64,000 nt of DNA, taken from Cyanophora paradoxa (taxonomy: Eukaryota; Glaucocystophyceae; Cyanophorales; Cyanophoraceae). The notes beneath the pieces are model-generated. The model did not search any database. It worked only from the letters and a program-made list of their open reading frames with translations, and was not told the DNA's origin. The stretch is from positions 186,001 to 250,000 of the forward strand of contig QPMI01000029.1 in NCBI GenBank assembly GCA_004431415.1, given 5' to 3'. Shown here in pieces: positions 42,371-51,745 of the stretch. The stretch's first letter is position 1. Every line of letters starts with the position of its first letter. The position numbers and the translations under genes are program-made.

Positions 42371-43153
42371 TTACAATCCCCTCTTATATCGCATCAACTT
42401 ATTCGTGTGAACAGCGCTTTTAATCTCTTTTGGCGCTTCCTCCTTCTCAGGCGGTTTTAATTCATCTTCTTTCTTTTTTGGTTTGCGATGGAACCGAGGA
42501 AACTTAAAGTCTTTAACGAGTTCCGCTTTATCAACATAGTATTCCACCGAATAATTCGCAGAACTCCAAATGAGAAACTGATAGGAGTGAACGTATTCCT
42601 CAAACATCTTATAGAAAGCGTCTTTATCCCGCATGATATTGTATTCTTCTTCAATGGCTTCCAGTTCTTTGCGATTGGCGGCACTTAGGAACATTGCATA
42701 ATCTGAATTGACGCGAATGGTTGAAGAAACCTTACGCAGTTTCTGAGTTATGCAGAAAATTGTAATCGCCGAGTGGCGGCCGCGCGAATACAGAGATCCA
42801 ATAATTTTATCACGGGTAAGGTCTACAATCTCATTGTCTATAAGATCATCGAGAACAACACATAATTGATTAACGGGTTCTCCTTTCTCAATTTTCTCTT
42901 GTCTTTCATCGAGAAGTTTAGCGATGTAAGGCGCATCCCATTTACCGAGCTGTAATGTTGCGACATCATCCCAAAAATGATTGAATGATGTCCCACTTAT
43001 AACAAGAACAACATCTAACTTTTTCGCATCGTGAAGTTGTTTTAGCCAATACTTTACCGCTTCTGACTTGCCCGTCGCGCTTTTTCCGATTGCTAATACG
43101 CGAAAAGGGGGTTTAATCATCTCACCAGCATTAAATTCGGGAACGTCAGACAT
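42371..43153 (-). CDS. DNA-packaging ATPase (FtsK-HerA/A32 type)
   Basis: Started at the ATG at 43153 (MSDVPEFNAGEMIKPPF); the open frame extends much further upstream but that part is antiphase to the capsid gene and not conserved in character. The 260-residue protein has Walker A GKSATGKS at about residues 25-32, Walker B LCVVLDDLID near residue 92, and a sensor-like ITIFCITQ near residue 127. This is the genome-packaging ATPase of Polinton-like viruses, virophages and nucleocytoplasmic large DNA viruses. A lysine/glutamate-rich tail (residues about 210-245) is likely disordered. It follows the major capsid gene, a common order in these elements. Confidence 0.88.
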   Translation of the reverse strand: MSDVPEFNAGEMIKPPFRVLAIGKSATGKSEAVKYWLKQLHDAKKLDVVLVISGTSFNHFWDDVATLQLGKWDAPYIAKLLDERQEKIEKGEPVNQLCVVLDDLIDNEIVDLTRDKIIGSLYSRGRHSAITIFCITQKLRKVSSTIRVNSDYAMFLSAANRKELEAIEEEYNIMRDKDAFYKMFEEYVHSYQFLIWSSANYSVEYYVDKAELVKDFKFPRFHRKPKKKEDELKPPEKEEAPKEIKSAVHTNKLMRYKRGL

Positions 43154-43214
43154 GGCGTAGTAGATCTTTCTTAATAAAGATAGATAAAAATAACGAAATC
43201 TTACTGATAATGGT

Positions 43215-44612
43215 TTAGAGATTAATGCGGCGAATTCCGTCCTTATCGACAATAATGAACGAATGCATGAGAGCGCGAACGTTAACAGTAATTGTGCGAT
43301 CAGCAGGAAGATACAGAGTGAGGAACGATGACGACGAGTTCGTAAGGTCAACATATCCAGATTGGGCAATGTTGCGAATCGCCTTCTCACCATCAACACA
43401 GAATGGAAGACCGGTAAGGACGTAACGGTTTGCTTCCTTGTCCATATTCGAGCATTTGAAGGCATCGGCGATGAGTTCCGCACCTTTGAGTAGTGGGATT
43501 GGCTCCGTCGAATAAAGACGCTGTCCATTAATCTCACAGGTCATCGTGATATCCTTCGCATTCGCAAGCGTTTTAAGGACACTGTGAGAACCATTGGAAG
43601 TATCGACACCATCGGCATCGCGAACAGAGACAAGAAGAGCATAAACCAGACCAGAGATTTGGCTAAGATTGATTCGGTTGGGTTGAGTGTTACCTTTCGC
43701 AGCAACACCAATAGCATCGACGAAACCGATATCGAGAGCAGGAATAGCCATCCCTGTGGTCTTAACCTTCTCAATAACAGTTGCGAACAGTTCATCAGAA
43801 ACGTTGATAGCATGCATGTAGAGACGAGGAGACTTAATGGAGATGTAATGGGTCATTGGAGGAACAGTTCCAGCAACTTCGAACCCAGTAATACCGCCTG
43901 TGGTGATGTTTTGACCAACATTAGCAAGTGTAACATTGGTAGCGCTTCCCAGTCCATCATCGGTGGATTTATCGGCAGCATCAGTAACAACTGGAAGAGA
44001 GCGACCACCATAAGAAGTTTCAAGGTAACCCTTGTTAGTTTCCTTAAACCACACAGTGATAACGGCTTCGCCCGAGAGAGCGCCAAGTGGTAGGTAGTGG
44101 TTCAACCACGGCACCGGGATTTCAACGAAGAAAGCACCACCTTTACGGTTGGTTCCGTGAGCGGGAATACCATGAAGCATTCCCATTGAACGCTTCTTTT
44201 TCGCCAGTTGATCCTCGCTGTAATAAACCAGTGGGAAAATCGCAAGAAAATCGCTTGGGACGTGGTAGGTGTAAGAACCATACGAGAATTCAAGACGCTC
44301 TACAAGCGCACCTACGGGGCGGGTGTAACCATTGCGCACCAGGTCGGTATCGCCTTCGAAAGCGGTTAGTTCGGGAAGATCGAAAGCGAGTTCGATTTTA
44401 CCAACAAAGTTGTAGCGGGGAAGTTTGAAAGAAACGCGTTGACCTACATTGTTTTCATAGGTTGTCGATGGACTAACAGTTACGAGAACGGGTTTCGTCT
44501 TCGATTCCAGACCAAGCATAAGCGAGTTATCGAGGAAGAACGCTTTGGCTTCCTCGGGCGTTGTTAGCGCCTCTTTCAGAGAAAGACGTTGAAGGGTCGA
44601 GGTAACATCCAT
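43215..44612 (-). CDS. Major capsid protein (double jelly-roll)
   Basis: A 465-residue protein whose size, position between penton-like protein and packaging ATPase, and beta-rich sequence identify it as the double jelly-roll major capsid protein. Landmarks include RVSFKLPRYNFVGKIELAFD (early strand region), RLEFSYGSYTYHV, the FFVEIPVPWLNHYLPLGAL motif near residue 170, which corresponds to the conserved P-W/F-x-x-x-x-x-L-P-L segment between strands, and YISIKSPRLYMHAI in the second jelly roll. It would form the pseudo-hexameric capsomers. The frame is intact from the ATG at 44612. Confidence 0.85.
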   Translation of the reverse strand: MDVTSTLQRLSLKEALTTPEEAKAFFLDNSLMLGLESKTKPVLVTVSPSTTYENNVGQRVSFKLPRYNFVGKIELAFDLPELTAFEGDTDLVRNGYTRPVGALVERLEFSYGSYTYHVPSDFLAIFPLVYYSEDQLAKKKRSMGMLHGIPAHGTNRKGGAFFVEIPVPWLNHYLPLGALSGEAVITVWFKETNKGYLETSYGGRSLPVVTDAADKSTDDGLGSATNVTLANVGQNITTGGITGFEVAGTVPPMTHYISIKSPRLYMHAINVSDELFATVIEKVKTTGMAIPALDIGFVDAIGVAAKGNTQPNRINLSQISGLVYALLVSVRDADGVDTSNGSHSVLKTLANAKDITMTCEINGQRLYSTEPIPLLKGAELIADAFKCSNMDKEANRYVLTGLPFCVDGEKAIRNIAQSGYVDLTNSSSSFLTLYLPADRTITVNVRALMHSFIIVDKDGIRRINL

Positions 44613-44666
44613 TCTGTTTTGCTTTTACTATACAAAAATATAAAAATTCTGTGAATGATCCTTAAT

Positions 44667-45671
44667 TTACGCGAATCCAGCAATATTTGGATAGAAGGGG
44701 TGGGTCTCTCTCATTCTCATTTTGAAATACTCATAGATCGGATCACCGGCAGGTTCATCACCATAGCGGATTTCGAAAGTCAGATGCACAGGTTGCCCCT
44801 CGAAATCAATTAATTCATTTTGAGCATTCACTACATCTACCGAGAGTTGCGATAGTGATAGTTTCTTATTATAGTATTTATACAGCGGATTTGCTTCCGT
44901 CGAATTGTAAACAACGTGTTCCGCAAAGTCTTTATCTTGAACCGTGAGTTTATGGAAGTATCCAGTAAGTAGACCATCGGCACATTGGACGAGGTCACCC
45001 AGTTCTTTTACTCTCACGAAAAAGACGTTATCTTTACAGGTCTCAGTTGGGAATGTCGAGATTATACCGTTTACATTTGCACCTGTAAAAACGGAACTTG
45101 TATCTGTTCCATAGACTTGTGATTTAATAAACTTGTTTCCCCAGCGTCCAGCATCCAGACCCAAGATTCGAGCGTGTCGTAGCGCTTTTTCGACTGCGGA
45201 AACAGAAGGATCTTTTGCATATGAGAAGCAAATATAGAATTCCACAGGAGCATAAAAGATAACTCTTTTTGCGGTTACATCCCAACCACAGCGAATTGCA
45301 GAAGGAGGCGAGAGATTCTCAAAACGGTTATTGATTCGGGCAACGAGTTGCTGATGAGTATTGATTGGGGTTTTTAGACCTGCACCAGGTCTAATAGAAC
45401 GCCAACTATCATATAGAATCTCAGGAGCATTTGCACCAGTGGATGTGGATTTTTGGCTGAAATTGATAATAAAAGCATCTTCCACTGTTGCATCCCCAGG
45501 TTCTGTTTCACCGCTAATGAGCGGGATGGAGTTATAGAATTCCGCCGAGACAAGGCGAACCGCTCTTACATTCTCATATGTCTTTGGGAGATCCGCAACA
45601 AACCGAGATGTTGGAGCATCCAGATTAGGTAGCGTTTTGAAGGAAGACACTTCAACGTATTCCACAGGCAT
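44667..45671 (-). CDS. Penton/minor capsid-like protein 1
   Basis: A 334-residue protein upstream of the major capsid gene on the same strand. The N-terminus (LPKTYENVRAVRLVSAEFYNSIP) has the pattern seen in minor capsid/penton proteins of virophages and related viruses, where strands are followed by a P-x-x-Y-x-N motif. It is beta-rich throughout with no membrane segment. It diverges from the second penton-like gene at 45700 with only 28 bases between starts. Assignment rests on pattern and gene order. Confidence 0.65.
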   Translation of the reverse strand: MPVEYVEVSSFKTLPNLDAPTSRFVADLPKTYENVRAVRLVSAEFYNSIPLISGETEPGDATVEDAFIINFSQKSTSTGANAPEILYDSWRSIRPGAGLKTPINTHQQLVARINNRFENLSPPSAIRCGWDVTAKRVIFYAPVEFYICFSYAKDPSVSAVEKALRHARILGLDAGRWGNKFIKSQVYGTDTSSVFTGANVNGIISTFPTETCKDNVFFVRVKELGDLVQCADGLLTGYFHKLTVQDKDFAEHVVYNSTEANPLYKYYNKKLSLSQLSVDVVNAQNELIDFEGQPVHLTFEIRYGDEPAGDPIYEYFKMRMRETHPFYPNIAGFA

Positions 45672-45699
45672 CTTCTTTTATCTATAACCATATAATAAA
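45672..45699. promoter_or_regulatory. Divergent start region between two capsid genes
   Basis: Only 28 bases separate the starts of the two penton-like genes, including TTTTATCTATAACCATATAA. Both promoters must overlap the genes or share this AT-rich site. Inference from spacing. Confidence 0.35.
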
Positions 45700-46602
45700 A
45701 TGATTCGGCTTGTCAATGTCGATAGTAGAGATCGATTAGATGGACAAAGAGAGAACGCTTACAAGGTCTCACTAACCACACCAATAACAAGACCGCGACA
45801 GTGTCGTATCTTGTATGCAGAGATTCCCAACAGCATTTATAATTCGATCGGAACCGATTATATTATGATTCGTTATAACATTGGTGGTTTCATCCTTAAC
45901 CAGCAGATATTTCCGTTACCGAGTGGTTACATAAACCAAGGACACTTTGGAGTTACTCAACCATATAATTACGGTTTAAACTACGAAGTTCTTGAAAATA
46001 CATTCTTTAAGATATACTACAACTCGACAACATACAAGTTAGAATTTTATAGCAGCGTTCCATTCGAAATAGCAGCGTCAAACAATAGAATCGCCAAACT
46101 ACTTGGTCTTGCTTCAACATTATTGGTAAGCCAGCAACATAATTTAGAAGATAACAGGTCTGTATTCGCTCCTGAGAATTTCTTATCGTATGCAGGAAGA
46201 CCAATAACACCTGATCACCCACAATGGGGAATTACGTTTGAAGGTGTAGATCCCGTGCCGTTGCAACACAAAGCAACAAGTCCAAAGATGGCGGATATGA
46301 AGGCTGAGCAATACTTGTATATGCACATCAAAGAACTCTCTTCTTTTGCATCGAACCACAATATAGTCCCGAAATCGCAACCGCAGAATCAAGGCGCGAT
46401 CTTGCGATTACAATTGAGTCAGGACATCGGGAAGTATGTTTACCATAGCGGAGAGCATGGTGAATACATAAAAATAACAGACAAAAACCTTGTTATTCGT
46501 GAATTAACAGTTGAGTTTCGTGATTATTTTGGTGATCTTGTAGATATGAATGGTATCGATAATTCGTTTCAGTTGGAGTTTGTAGCTATTGGATACGATT
46601 AA
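45700..46602 (+). CDS. Penton/minor capsid-like protein 2
   Basis: A 300-residue protein starting MIRLVNVDSRDRLDG, followed by TTPITRPRQCRILYAEIPNSIYN. The pattern V-x-V-D-S-R-D-R near the start and P-N-S-I-Y-N is typical of a capsid-associated protein shared by Polinton-like viruses and larger relatives. It resembles protein 1 in general layout (Y-N-S-I-P motif, LLGLASTLL versus ILGLDAGRW), suggesting an ancient duplicate. It is on the plus strand, unlike most of the element, and its stop overlaps the convergent gene at 46586 by 17 bases. Confidence 0.65.
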   Translation: MIRLVNVDSRDRLDGQRENAYKVSLTTPITRPRQCRILYAEIPNSIYNSIGTDYIMIRYNIGGFILNQQIFPLPSGYINQGHFGVTQPYNYGLNYEVLENTFFKIYYNSTTYKLEFYSSVPFEIAASNNRIAKLLGLASTLLVSQQHNLEDNRSVFAPENFLSYAGRPITPDHPQWGITFEGVDPVPLQHKATSPKMADMKAEQYLYMHIKELSSFASNHNIVPKSQPQNQGAILRLQLSQDIGKYVYHSGEHGEYIKITDKNLVIRELTVEFRDYFGDLVDMNGIDNSFQLEFVAIGYD

Positions 46603-47203
46603 CTATTGGGATATATGGTTTGAAGATATCAGCAACAACACCTTTCTGATCCTCTGTATACCATCTGTTGTTTTCACGAACCCAACGAGCGCCATTCTGT
46701 TTAAGGTATTTACGTAGAGTCGCTCGGGTCGCAATCTTCCATCCATGCTCTTCAAACTTAGCATGATAAGCACTAAGATCTCTGGGAATGTGGAAATAGT
46801 AACGCTCACGATGTTCTTCTTGTCCATAGCATATCCCAATTGTATCAATTACGTCTTCGTGAGTCTTTGTAGTGTTGAAAAGAAGATCATGAAAATTAAC
46901 AACAACGATGAAATCAAGTTCAGCATTACGCACTTGATTAAGATGGCTAAACACACCATCATGATTATAATTAATATGAGCATAGAAGAACCGATCATCG
47001 CGAGTTCTCGCACAAATCCGATCCGAATTTCTCCGAAAATAACCAAAACAAACCATTTGATCCATTCCAGGATAAGAGTATGTTCCAATCTTTCGATGCA
47101 AAACCTCAATAGTTTCAGCAAGATCAAGAATATCCTTCACACCAAATCGCATTTCAGCAATCGGAACCGAGAAGATCGGCTCACCTTCGAAGAGATACGC
47201 CAT
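46586..47203 (-). CDS. Hypothetical protein
   Basis: A 205-residue protein starting MAYLFEGEPIFSVPIAEMRFG. Notable segments are LDFIVVVNFHDLLFN near the middle and GWKIATRATLRKYLKQNGARWVRENNRWY near the end, aromatic-rich and basic. It has no transmembrane segment or known motif that I recognise. It is the last gene before the right terminal repeat and is preceded by the element's promoter-like GGTAAAAGATTTTCTC box (47219-47236). Convergent overlap of 17 bases with penton-like protein 2. Confidence 0.6.
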   Translation of the reverse strand: MAYLFEGEPIFSVPIAEMRFGVKDILDLAETIEVLHRKIGTYSYPGMDQMVCFGYFRRNSDRICARTRDDRFFYAHINYNHDGVFSHLNQVRNAELDFIVVVNFHDLLFNTTKTHEDVIDTIGICYGQEEHRERYYFHIPRDLSAYHAKFEEHGWKIATRATLRKYLKQNGARWVRENNRWYTEDQKGVVADIFKPYIPIVNRIQ

Positions 47204-47218
47204 GACACTGAATTACGT

Positions 47219-47236
47219 CTGAGAAAATCTTTTACC
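47219..47236 (-). promoter_or_regulatory. Promoter-like motif of element 2 (second copy)
   Basis: The minus strand reads GGTAAAAGATTTTCTCAGAC, sharing 17 consecutive bases with 41173-41190, just upstream of the gene starting at 47203. Here the TATA-like box downstream is missing. Confidence 0.45.
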
Positions 47237-47302
47237 CGGTTTACTCTATACTATCGCTTCTTCCTTAAATCATTTTGGGTTGCCCACGAGCATCATTTTT
47301 TG

Positions 47303-48407
47303 AAAGTAAGACCTCAGTAATATCACAATTGATAGATGAGAGAATAACAGAGATCTTTTCAGGGTTGGAGAAAGCGGAGAAGCAGATAGCAGCGCGATTT
47401 CCGAGTTAATCACACTGTTAATGGTTTGGTAGGCACTTTATATTTCTCAGATAATGAAAGTGAATATATCATATCTCTATTTCTCTCACTGAATATCGTT
47501 TGGTAGGCACTTTTTAATTGAAGTTAGGCACTTTTTAATTGAAGTTAGGCACTTTCAATTGACGTTAGGCACTTAGGCACCTTTTCTGGAAACTCTCTAT
47601 AAAAATAAAATCAACGTTTTGAAAAACACAAGTTGATGTATTTGGGACTTCTTTTTAATTCTCGATTAGGAAGTGCCTAACGCGCCTACGCCGCCTACCG
47701 CGATTAAAAAAGTGCCTACTTCGATTAACCCGCTCCATTTCAGTAGCCCGTTTTATATCTAAATGATATCCGCCGATCACGATAAAAAAGTGCCTAACCG
47801 TTTTCATCTCAGCGAAATCTCATCGATTGTTTAATTGGACATAATGCTGTAACCATCTCTTCCAACAAAATTACATCGATTAATTCAATTGAGATTGATA
47901 CACCTAAGATACAATGTTTTTACAGTAAAAAACAGAATCCAATCTTATCAATTGTTTAATTGGACATAATGCAACTCTGGGGTCAATTTTGATACAGTAA
48001 AAATCTTACCCGAATCTCATCGATTGTTTAATTGGACATAATGCAGTAACCATCTCTTCCAACAAAATACGCCGCAATCTCAACGATTGTTTAATTGGAC
48101 ATAATGCAGTAACGAGTGAATTATTTTCATCCGATATCTCATCGATTGTTTAATTGGACATAATGCAGTAACGAGTGAATTATTTTCATCCGATATTTCA
48201 TCGATTGTTTAATTGGACATAATGCAGTAACGAGTGAATTATTTTCATCCGATATCTCATCGATTGTTTAATTGGACATAATGCAGTAACCATCTAATCC
48301 AACAAAATACGCCGCAATCTCATCGATTGTTTAATTGGACATAATGCAGTAACGAGTGAATTATTTTCATCCGATATTTCATCGATTGTTTAATTGGACA
48401 TAATGCA
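47303..48407 (-). repeat. Right terminal inverted repeat of element 2
   Basis: Reverse complement of 21301-22407. It begins within the copied SpeD 3' sequence and ends with nine copies of the TGCATTATGTCCAATTAAAC motif (here in the complementary orientation). Beyond its outer end the sequence differs from the left side: 48408 onward is not found at 21281-21300. Confidence 0.92.
47311..47409 (+). pseudogene. Duplicated 3' end of the SpeD-like gene
   Basis: The last 32 codons and stop of the SpeD-like gene (TSVISQLIDERITEIF... to PS) are present on the plus strand within the right terminal repeat, without the catalytic part. This is a fragment made when the terminal repeats were copied from one end to the other; it should not give a functional protein. 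Confidence 0.85.
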
Positions 48408-48704
48408 ACTCTGTGTGAATTTTTGCGATTTCCGATAGAATGGGCGGTGGACTACTTCAATCGTGATTATATCAATCGTGATTATATCATAAATTTATGT
48501 TCCTTCAATCGAGATTATATCAAATTTGCATAAAATACATATTAATCGCGTTTATATCAATAAATTAATCGATATTATATCAATTGTTTAATCGAGATTA
48601 TTGAAATTTAATATAAAAATGCATATTTATCGATTAATTTATACATATTTATTAACATAAAAATACATATTTATCGATTAAATATACAAATTTATTTAAG
48701 AAAA
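48408..48704. repeat. AT-rich tail outside the right terminal repeat
   Basis: About 300 bases of very AT-rich sequence with at least five copies of a TCAATCGNGATTATATCA-like word between 48458 and 48600 and two copies of ATACATATTTATCGATTAA further right. It has no partner at the left end of the insertion. It may be part of the original genome end, retained only on one side, or a separate small insertion. No gene supported. Confidence 0.65.
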
Positions 48705-48789
48705 ACACATAAAGAAATACAAATTTAAATCCAGGAGCGAAGCGCGAAGCGCGTAGCGGAGGGATTTAAATTTGTATTTCTTTATGTGT
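48705..48789. repeat. Perfect 28-bp hairpin at the right insertion boundary
   Basis: Arms 48705-48732 (beginning ACACATAAAGAAATACAAAT) and 48762-48789 are exact reverse complements; the 29-base loop is GC-rich with GCGAAGC/GCGTAGC words. Host tandem-repeat sequence begins at 48790, directly at the base of the stem. Confidence 0.85.
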
Positions 48790-50128
48790 GCCGGGCTGCA
48801 CGGGCGCCGCCACGGGCCCGAGGGCGCATCCCAGCGAACACGCTGCTCAACTGTCCGTGCGAGCTTTCTTCGCCCCGCCCCTCCCCCCCTCCCCCCTAGC
48901 TTGCTTCGTCCGCCGTTTTTTGGAGCGGATCCAACGCTGCCGTTTTTTCGCCCCCCCCCCCCCCCCCCCTCTGCCGTTTTTTGGAGCGGAACCAACGCTG
49001 ACGCTGGCCGTGCAGCACGCATCCGCCGGCAAAGAGCTCTACTGTGCGTCGCCCCGGCCCTCCACTGAATGAAATGACTGACTGAATTCGACTGGCGGTG
49101 CAGTGGGTTAGACGTTGCTCTAGCTGCAGCAACGGCGGCCGGGGAGGCTGATCGCGGTGCCGTCCCTGCCCGCCCACCCGAGCATGCGCAGCGGCTTCTG
49201 ACGGTGCCGCGCCTCTTGGGCCAGGAAGCTGGCGGAAGCCCGGAGCCAGTGACCATCGCTGTTCCAGCCTGGCTAGCGGATCACACGTACGCCCGTACCC
49301 CTTCCGCGGCATCAATATATAACCCCTCCCCGCTCATTCTCTCCGCACTACAGGCAGGAAGCAGCGAAGCAGAGAGCAGCGCGCGCCCGAGTTCTTCAGC
49401 AGCGACGTCGACCGGCCGAGAGGAAGTCAATTTGATCCGTCATATAGGGGCAGGAAAGCATGTAGAAAGCGTTTCAGGAAGCATTTTTAGATCAGTGTAG
49501 ATGCGCTATAATGTCTGAGCAGCGTTTGGTAGTCGGCAACCCGAGAAATTCGGTCTGCCAGCTGCCATACAAACCCAACCACAGGTGGTTGGGAATGTAT
49601 GGCAGTTGGCAAGCGAGGGGTACGGGGAAATCCGTGCAAATCGGGCGAGAATTGTGTTAATTTACGACAAAATTAAAACATAAAATAGACCGAATTACCT
49701 AATTTTGGGGGGGAGAAACACGAAAATTGCGCTATTTTATCGAAATTTCGGCTCCCACCCCCCGATCAAAATCCCACCGTGTGGCACCAAATTAAAATAT
49801 TGAGCACGAAATTGGCCACTTCCTAGCGCGAGCTCTAGGTCGCCGGGCCGGCGCTCCTCGCCCAGGGCGCGTACAGACTCCGCGCATGTTCCAACGCCTT
49901 CATAGACATATATATAAGATAGAGCACCCCTGTGAAACTTCAGAATCCGGGTTCTCAATAGTAGGCGGCCTTAGCGCGAAATTGCCTAGGGGCGGCATCG
50001 AACCCGGGTTGTTCCATTCCAACAGAATTCTTGAAGTTCGGGTACCTTAGCGGGACTTAACAATAGGTAGCTAGCGACTCCGTGACGGGCCGGAGGTTCC
50101 TAGCGATCTTAGCTGGGTTTATGAGAAG
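48790..50128. repeat. Host tandem repeat, partial unit right of the insertion
   Basis: Array sequence resumes at a position equivalent to 20543 in unit 3, not at the base after 21280. The first 737 bases (48790-49526) duplicate the sequence left of the insertion; the remainder supplies the AT-rich unit tail with the stem-loop (49557-49615). Confidence 0.9.
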
Positions 50129-50849
50129 GCTCTATTTCTACATGCATCATTGAAGTTGTCCTTCTAACCCAGGGCATGCGCAGAGCCGGCTCTGCCTTCG
50201 CGTACGCGTGCGCCCTCGGGCGCGTCGCCGTGACGCGACGACGGTAATGGTGGCCACTCCGCCCCGGACGCCCCGTGCGCCACGCCGCGCTCGCGCCATC
50301 CCTTCCCCCGCGCCGGGCCCCGCGGCGCTCCTCTGAGGCGGCGGGACAGGCCGCGGGCGGCTGTGGTGAGCGGGCGGCTGTGGTGAGCAGGCAGGCCCTC
50401 GCGGCCTCCGCCCAGCAGCTCATCGCCGCCTCCGCCTCGGGCGTCGGCGTGTGCGCGCCGGCCCCCGCCCCGGCCTCCCGCCCCCCGGCGCTTGCTGAGA
50501 AACAAGCCGCAGGCCGGCGGGGCGCGGGGCGCTGCGGCTCATGGAGGTGGCGGCGCTCGTCCTCGCCGCCGCCTCAAGGCCGGCAACGAGCGCCTGTGCG
50601 CCGGCCGCCCCGCCCCGCCCCGCCCCGCCCCGCCGCCTCGCCCTGAGGGGCGCGGGGTGCCCAGCAGCCTGACGATGGCGGCGGACAAGTACGCGAGGCT
50701 CTTCGCGCACGCCGACGCCCCGCGGCCCTCGCCCTGCAGCTCCTCCACCGCCACCGCGTCGACTCCCCGCTCCTCGCCGCCCCACCGCCCACCCCGCCCG
50801 CTTCTCCCTCGTCGCCCTCCTCGGCCTGCCCGCCCCGCCGCTCGTCCCT
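50129..50849. repeat. Host tandem repeat, last, truncated unit
   Basis: Starts like units 2 and 3 and follows them to CGCTCGTCCCTT at 50849, where array similarity stops and sequence of the GTPase-like gene begins. Confidence 0.85.
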
Positions 50850-51745
50850 TGTGGAGGGTGCGGCGGCACTTGTCGAGGTTCTCCGCGTCCGCCGCGTCCA
50901 CCACGAAGATGCAGCAGAAGAGCTGGGGGGGTCAGGGGGGGGGTAGAGGCCGGCTGGGAGCGAGGGGCGCGGGGGGGGGGGGGGGCGGCGGCCCGCGGCC
51001 GGGCCGTCGGGAAGAAAAGAGCTGGCGCGGGCTAGGGATTGGGTGGGGGCGAGGGGAGCGGTGGCCCTCGGCCAGGTCGTCGGGGGGAGGGGGGTACGCG
51101 GCGCACGTCGATGAGATACCTGCGGGCGGGGGTAAGCGGGGCGGGGCGGGGCGGGACAGGGCGGGAGAGGCGGCGGGGGCCGCTATGCTCGGCTGGGCGG
51201 GGCGGGTCGGCGGCGGCGGCGGCGCGGCGGCGCGCCGCTAGGAGGCCGCGCTGCTCTGCTCTGCTCTGCTCTGCTTGGCGGGGCGCGGGGCGCTGCTCAC
51301 TTGGACCAGACCTCTGGGTCGATACGGTACGAGTGGCCCAGCTCGAACTTGCCCGTCGTGAAGCTCACCTGCCGCCGCGCCGGGCCGGGCCACAGTCAGC
51401 GACGTTTTAGGTGGCGCCTAAGCGGCGGCGTCCTTCGTCTATCCGCTGCGCTCGCGCCCGCGCGGCGCTGAGCTCTCCCTCCGGCGCCCCAGCGGCCTGC
51501 CCCGCCGACTCCGGCCGTCCTCTAGCCGCGAGCGGGGCGCGCGCTGACCTTCTCGCCCCCGCACTCGACGAGCTCCGGGCGCGCTGCGGCGTGACGCGAC
51601 GCGCCTCAGCGCGCCGGGCACGCGGGTGGGCGGGCGCTGCGATGGGGCGGCGGCGGCGGCGCGCCTTTGAGGATCTCGCCAACGGCTCGCCGCAGCGGGT
51701 CCATCAGCGTCTTCTTACCCGCGCCGATGTGCCCGTGAGGCCGAT
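50850..51745 (-). CDS. Possible Arf/SR-beta-like small GTPase gene, truncated
   Basis: On the minus strand, four short candidate exons appear in order: a P-loop piece (GLTGHIGAGKKTLMDPLRRA, about 51670-51740), SFTTGKFELGHSYRIDPEVW (about 51300-51368), YLIDVR (about 51090-51112) and LFCCIFVVDAADAENLDKCR (about 50860-50930), the last after a pyrimidine-rich CAG acceptor. FVVDAAD resembles the strand after switch II in Arf-family and SR-beta GTPases. The rest of the gene would run into the tandem repeat at 50849 and is not seen, so the gene is probably cut by the array. Introns are G-rich. Confidence 0.4.

Larger units (their letters stand above)
21281..48789. mobile_element. Integrated Polinton-like/virophage-like dsDNA virus (element 2)
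   Basis: A 27.5-kb AT-richer block inserted in a host tandem array. Hallmark genes: major capsid protein (43215-44612), penton-like proteins (44667-45671 and 45700-46602), packaging ATPase (42371-43153), protein-primed DNA polymerase (34411-37692), DDE integrase (32825-34225) and a TV-Pol-like/SF3 helicase (38327-40721). It is bounded by 1.1-kb terminal inverted repeats. Gene density, few intergenic bases, absence of introns and a base composition unlike the flanks all support a viral origin. No adenovirus-type maturation protease was seen. The combination fits Polinton-like viruses or virophages of protists (established knowledge); exact group not resolved. Three frameshifts (two in the helicase, one in the fibre) are the only obvious damage. 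Confidence 0.92.

Noticed and set aside
42371-43537. Long N-terminal extension of the packaging ATPase (to 43537)
   Set aside because: The extension overlaps the 3' part of the major capsid gene in another frame and lacks conserved character; the ATG at 43153 gives the normal family length.
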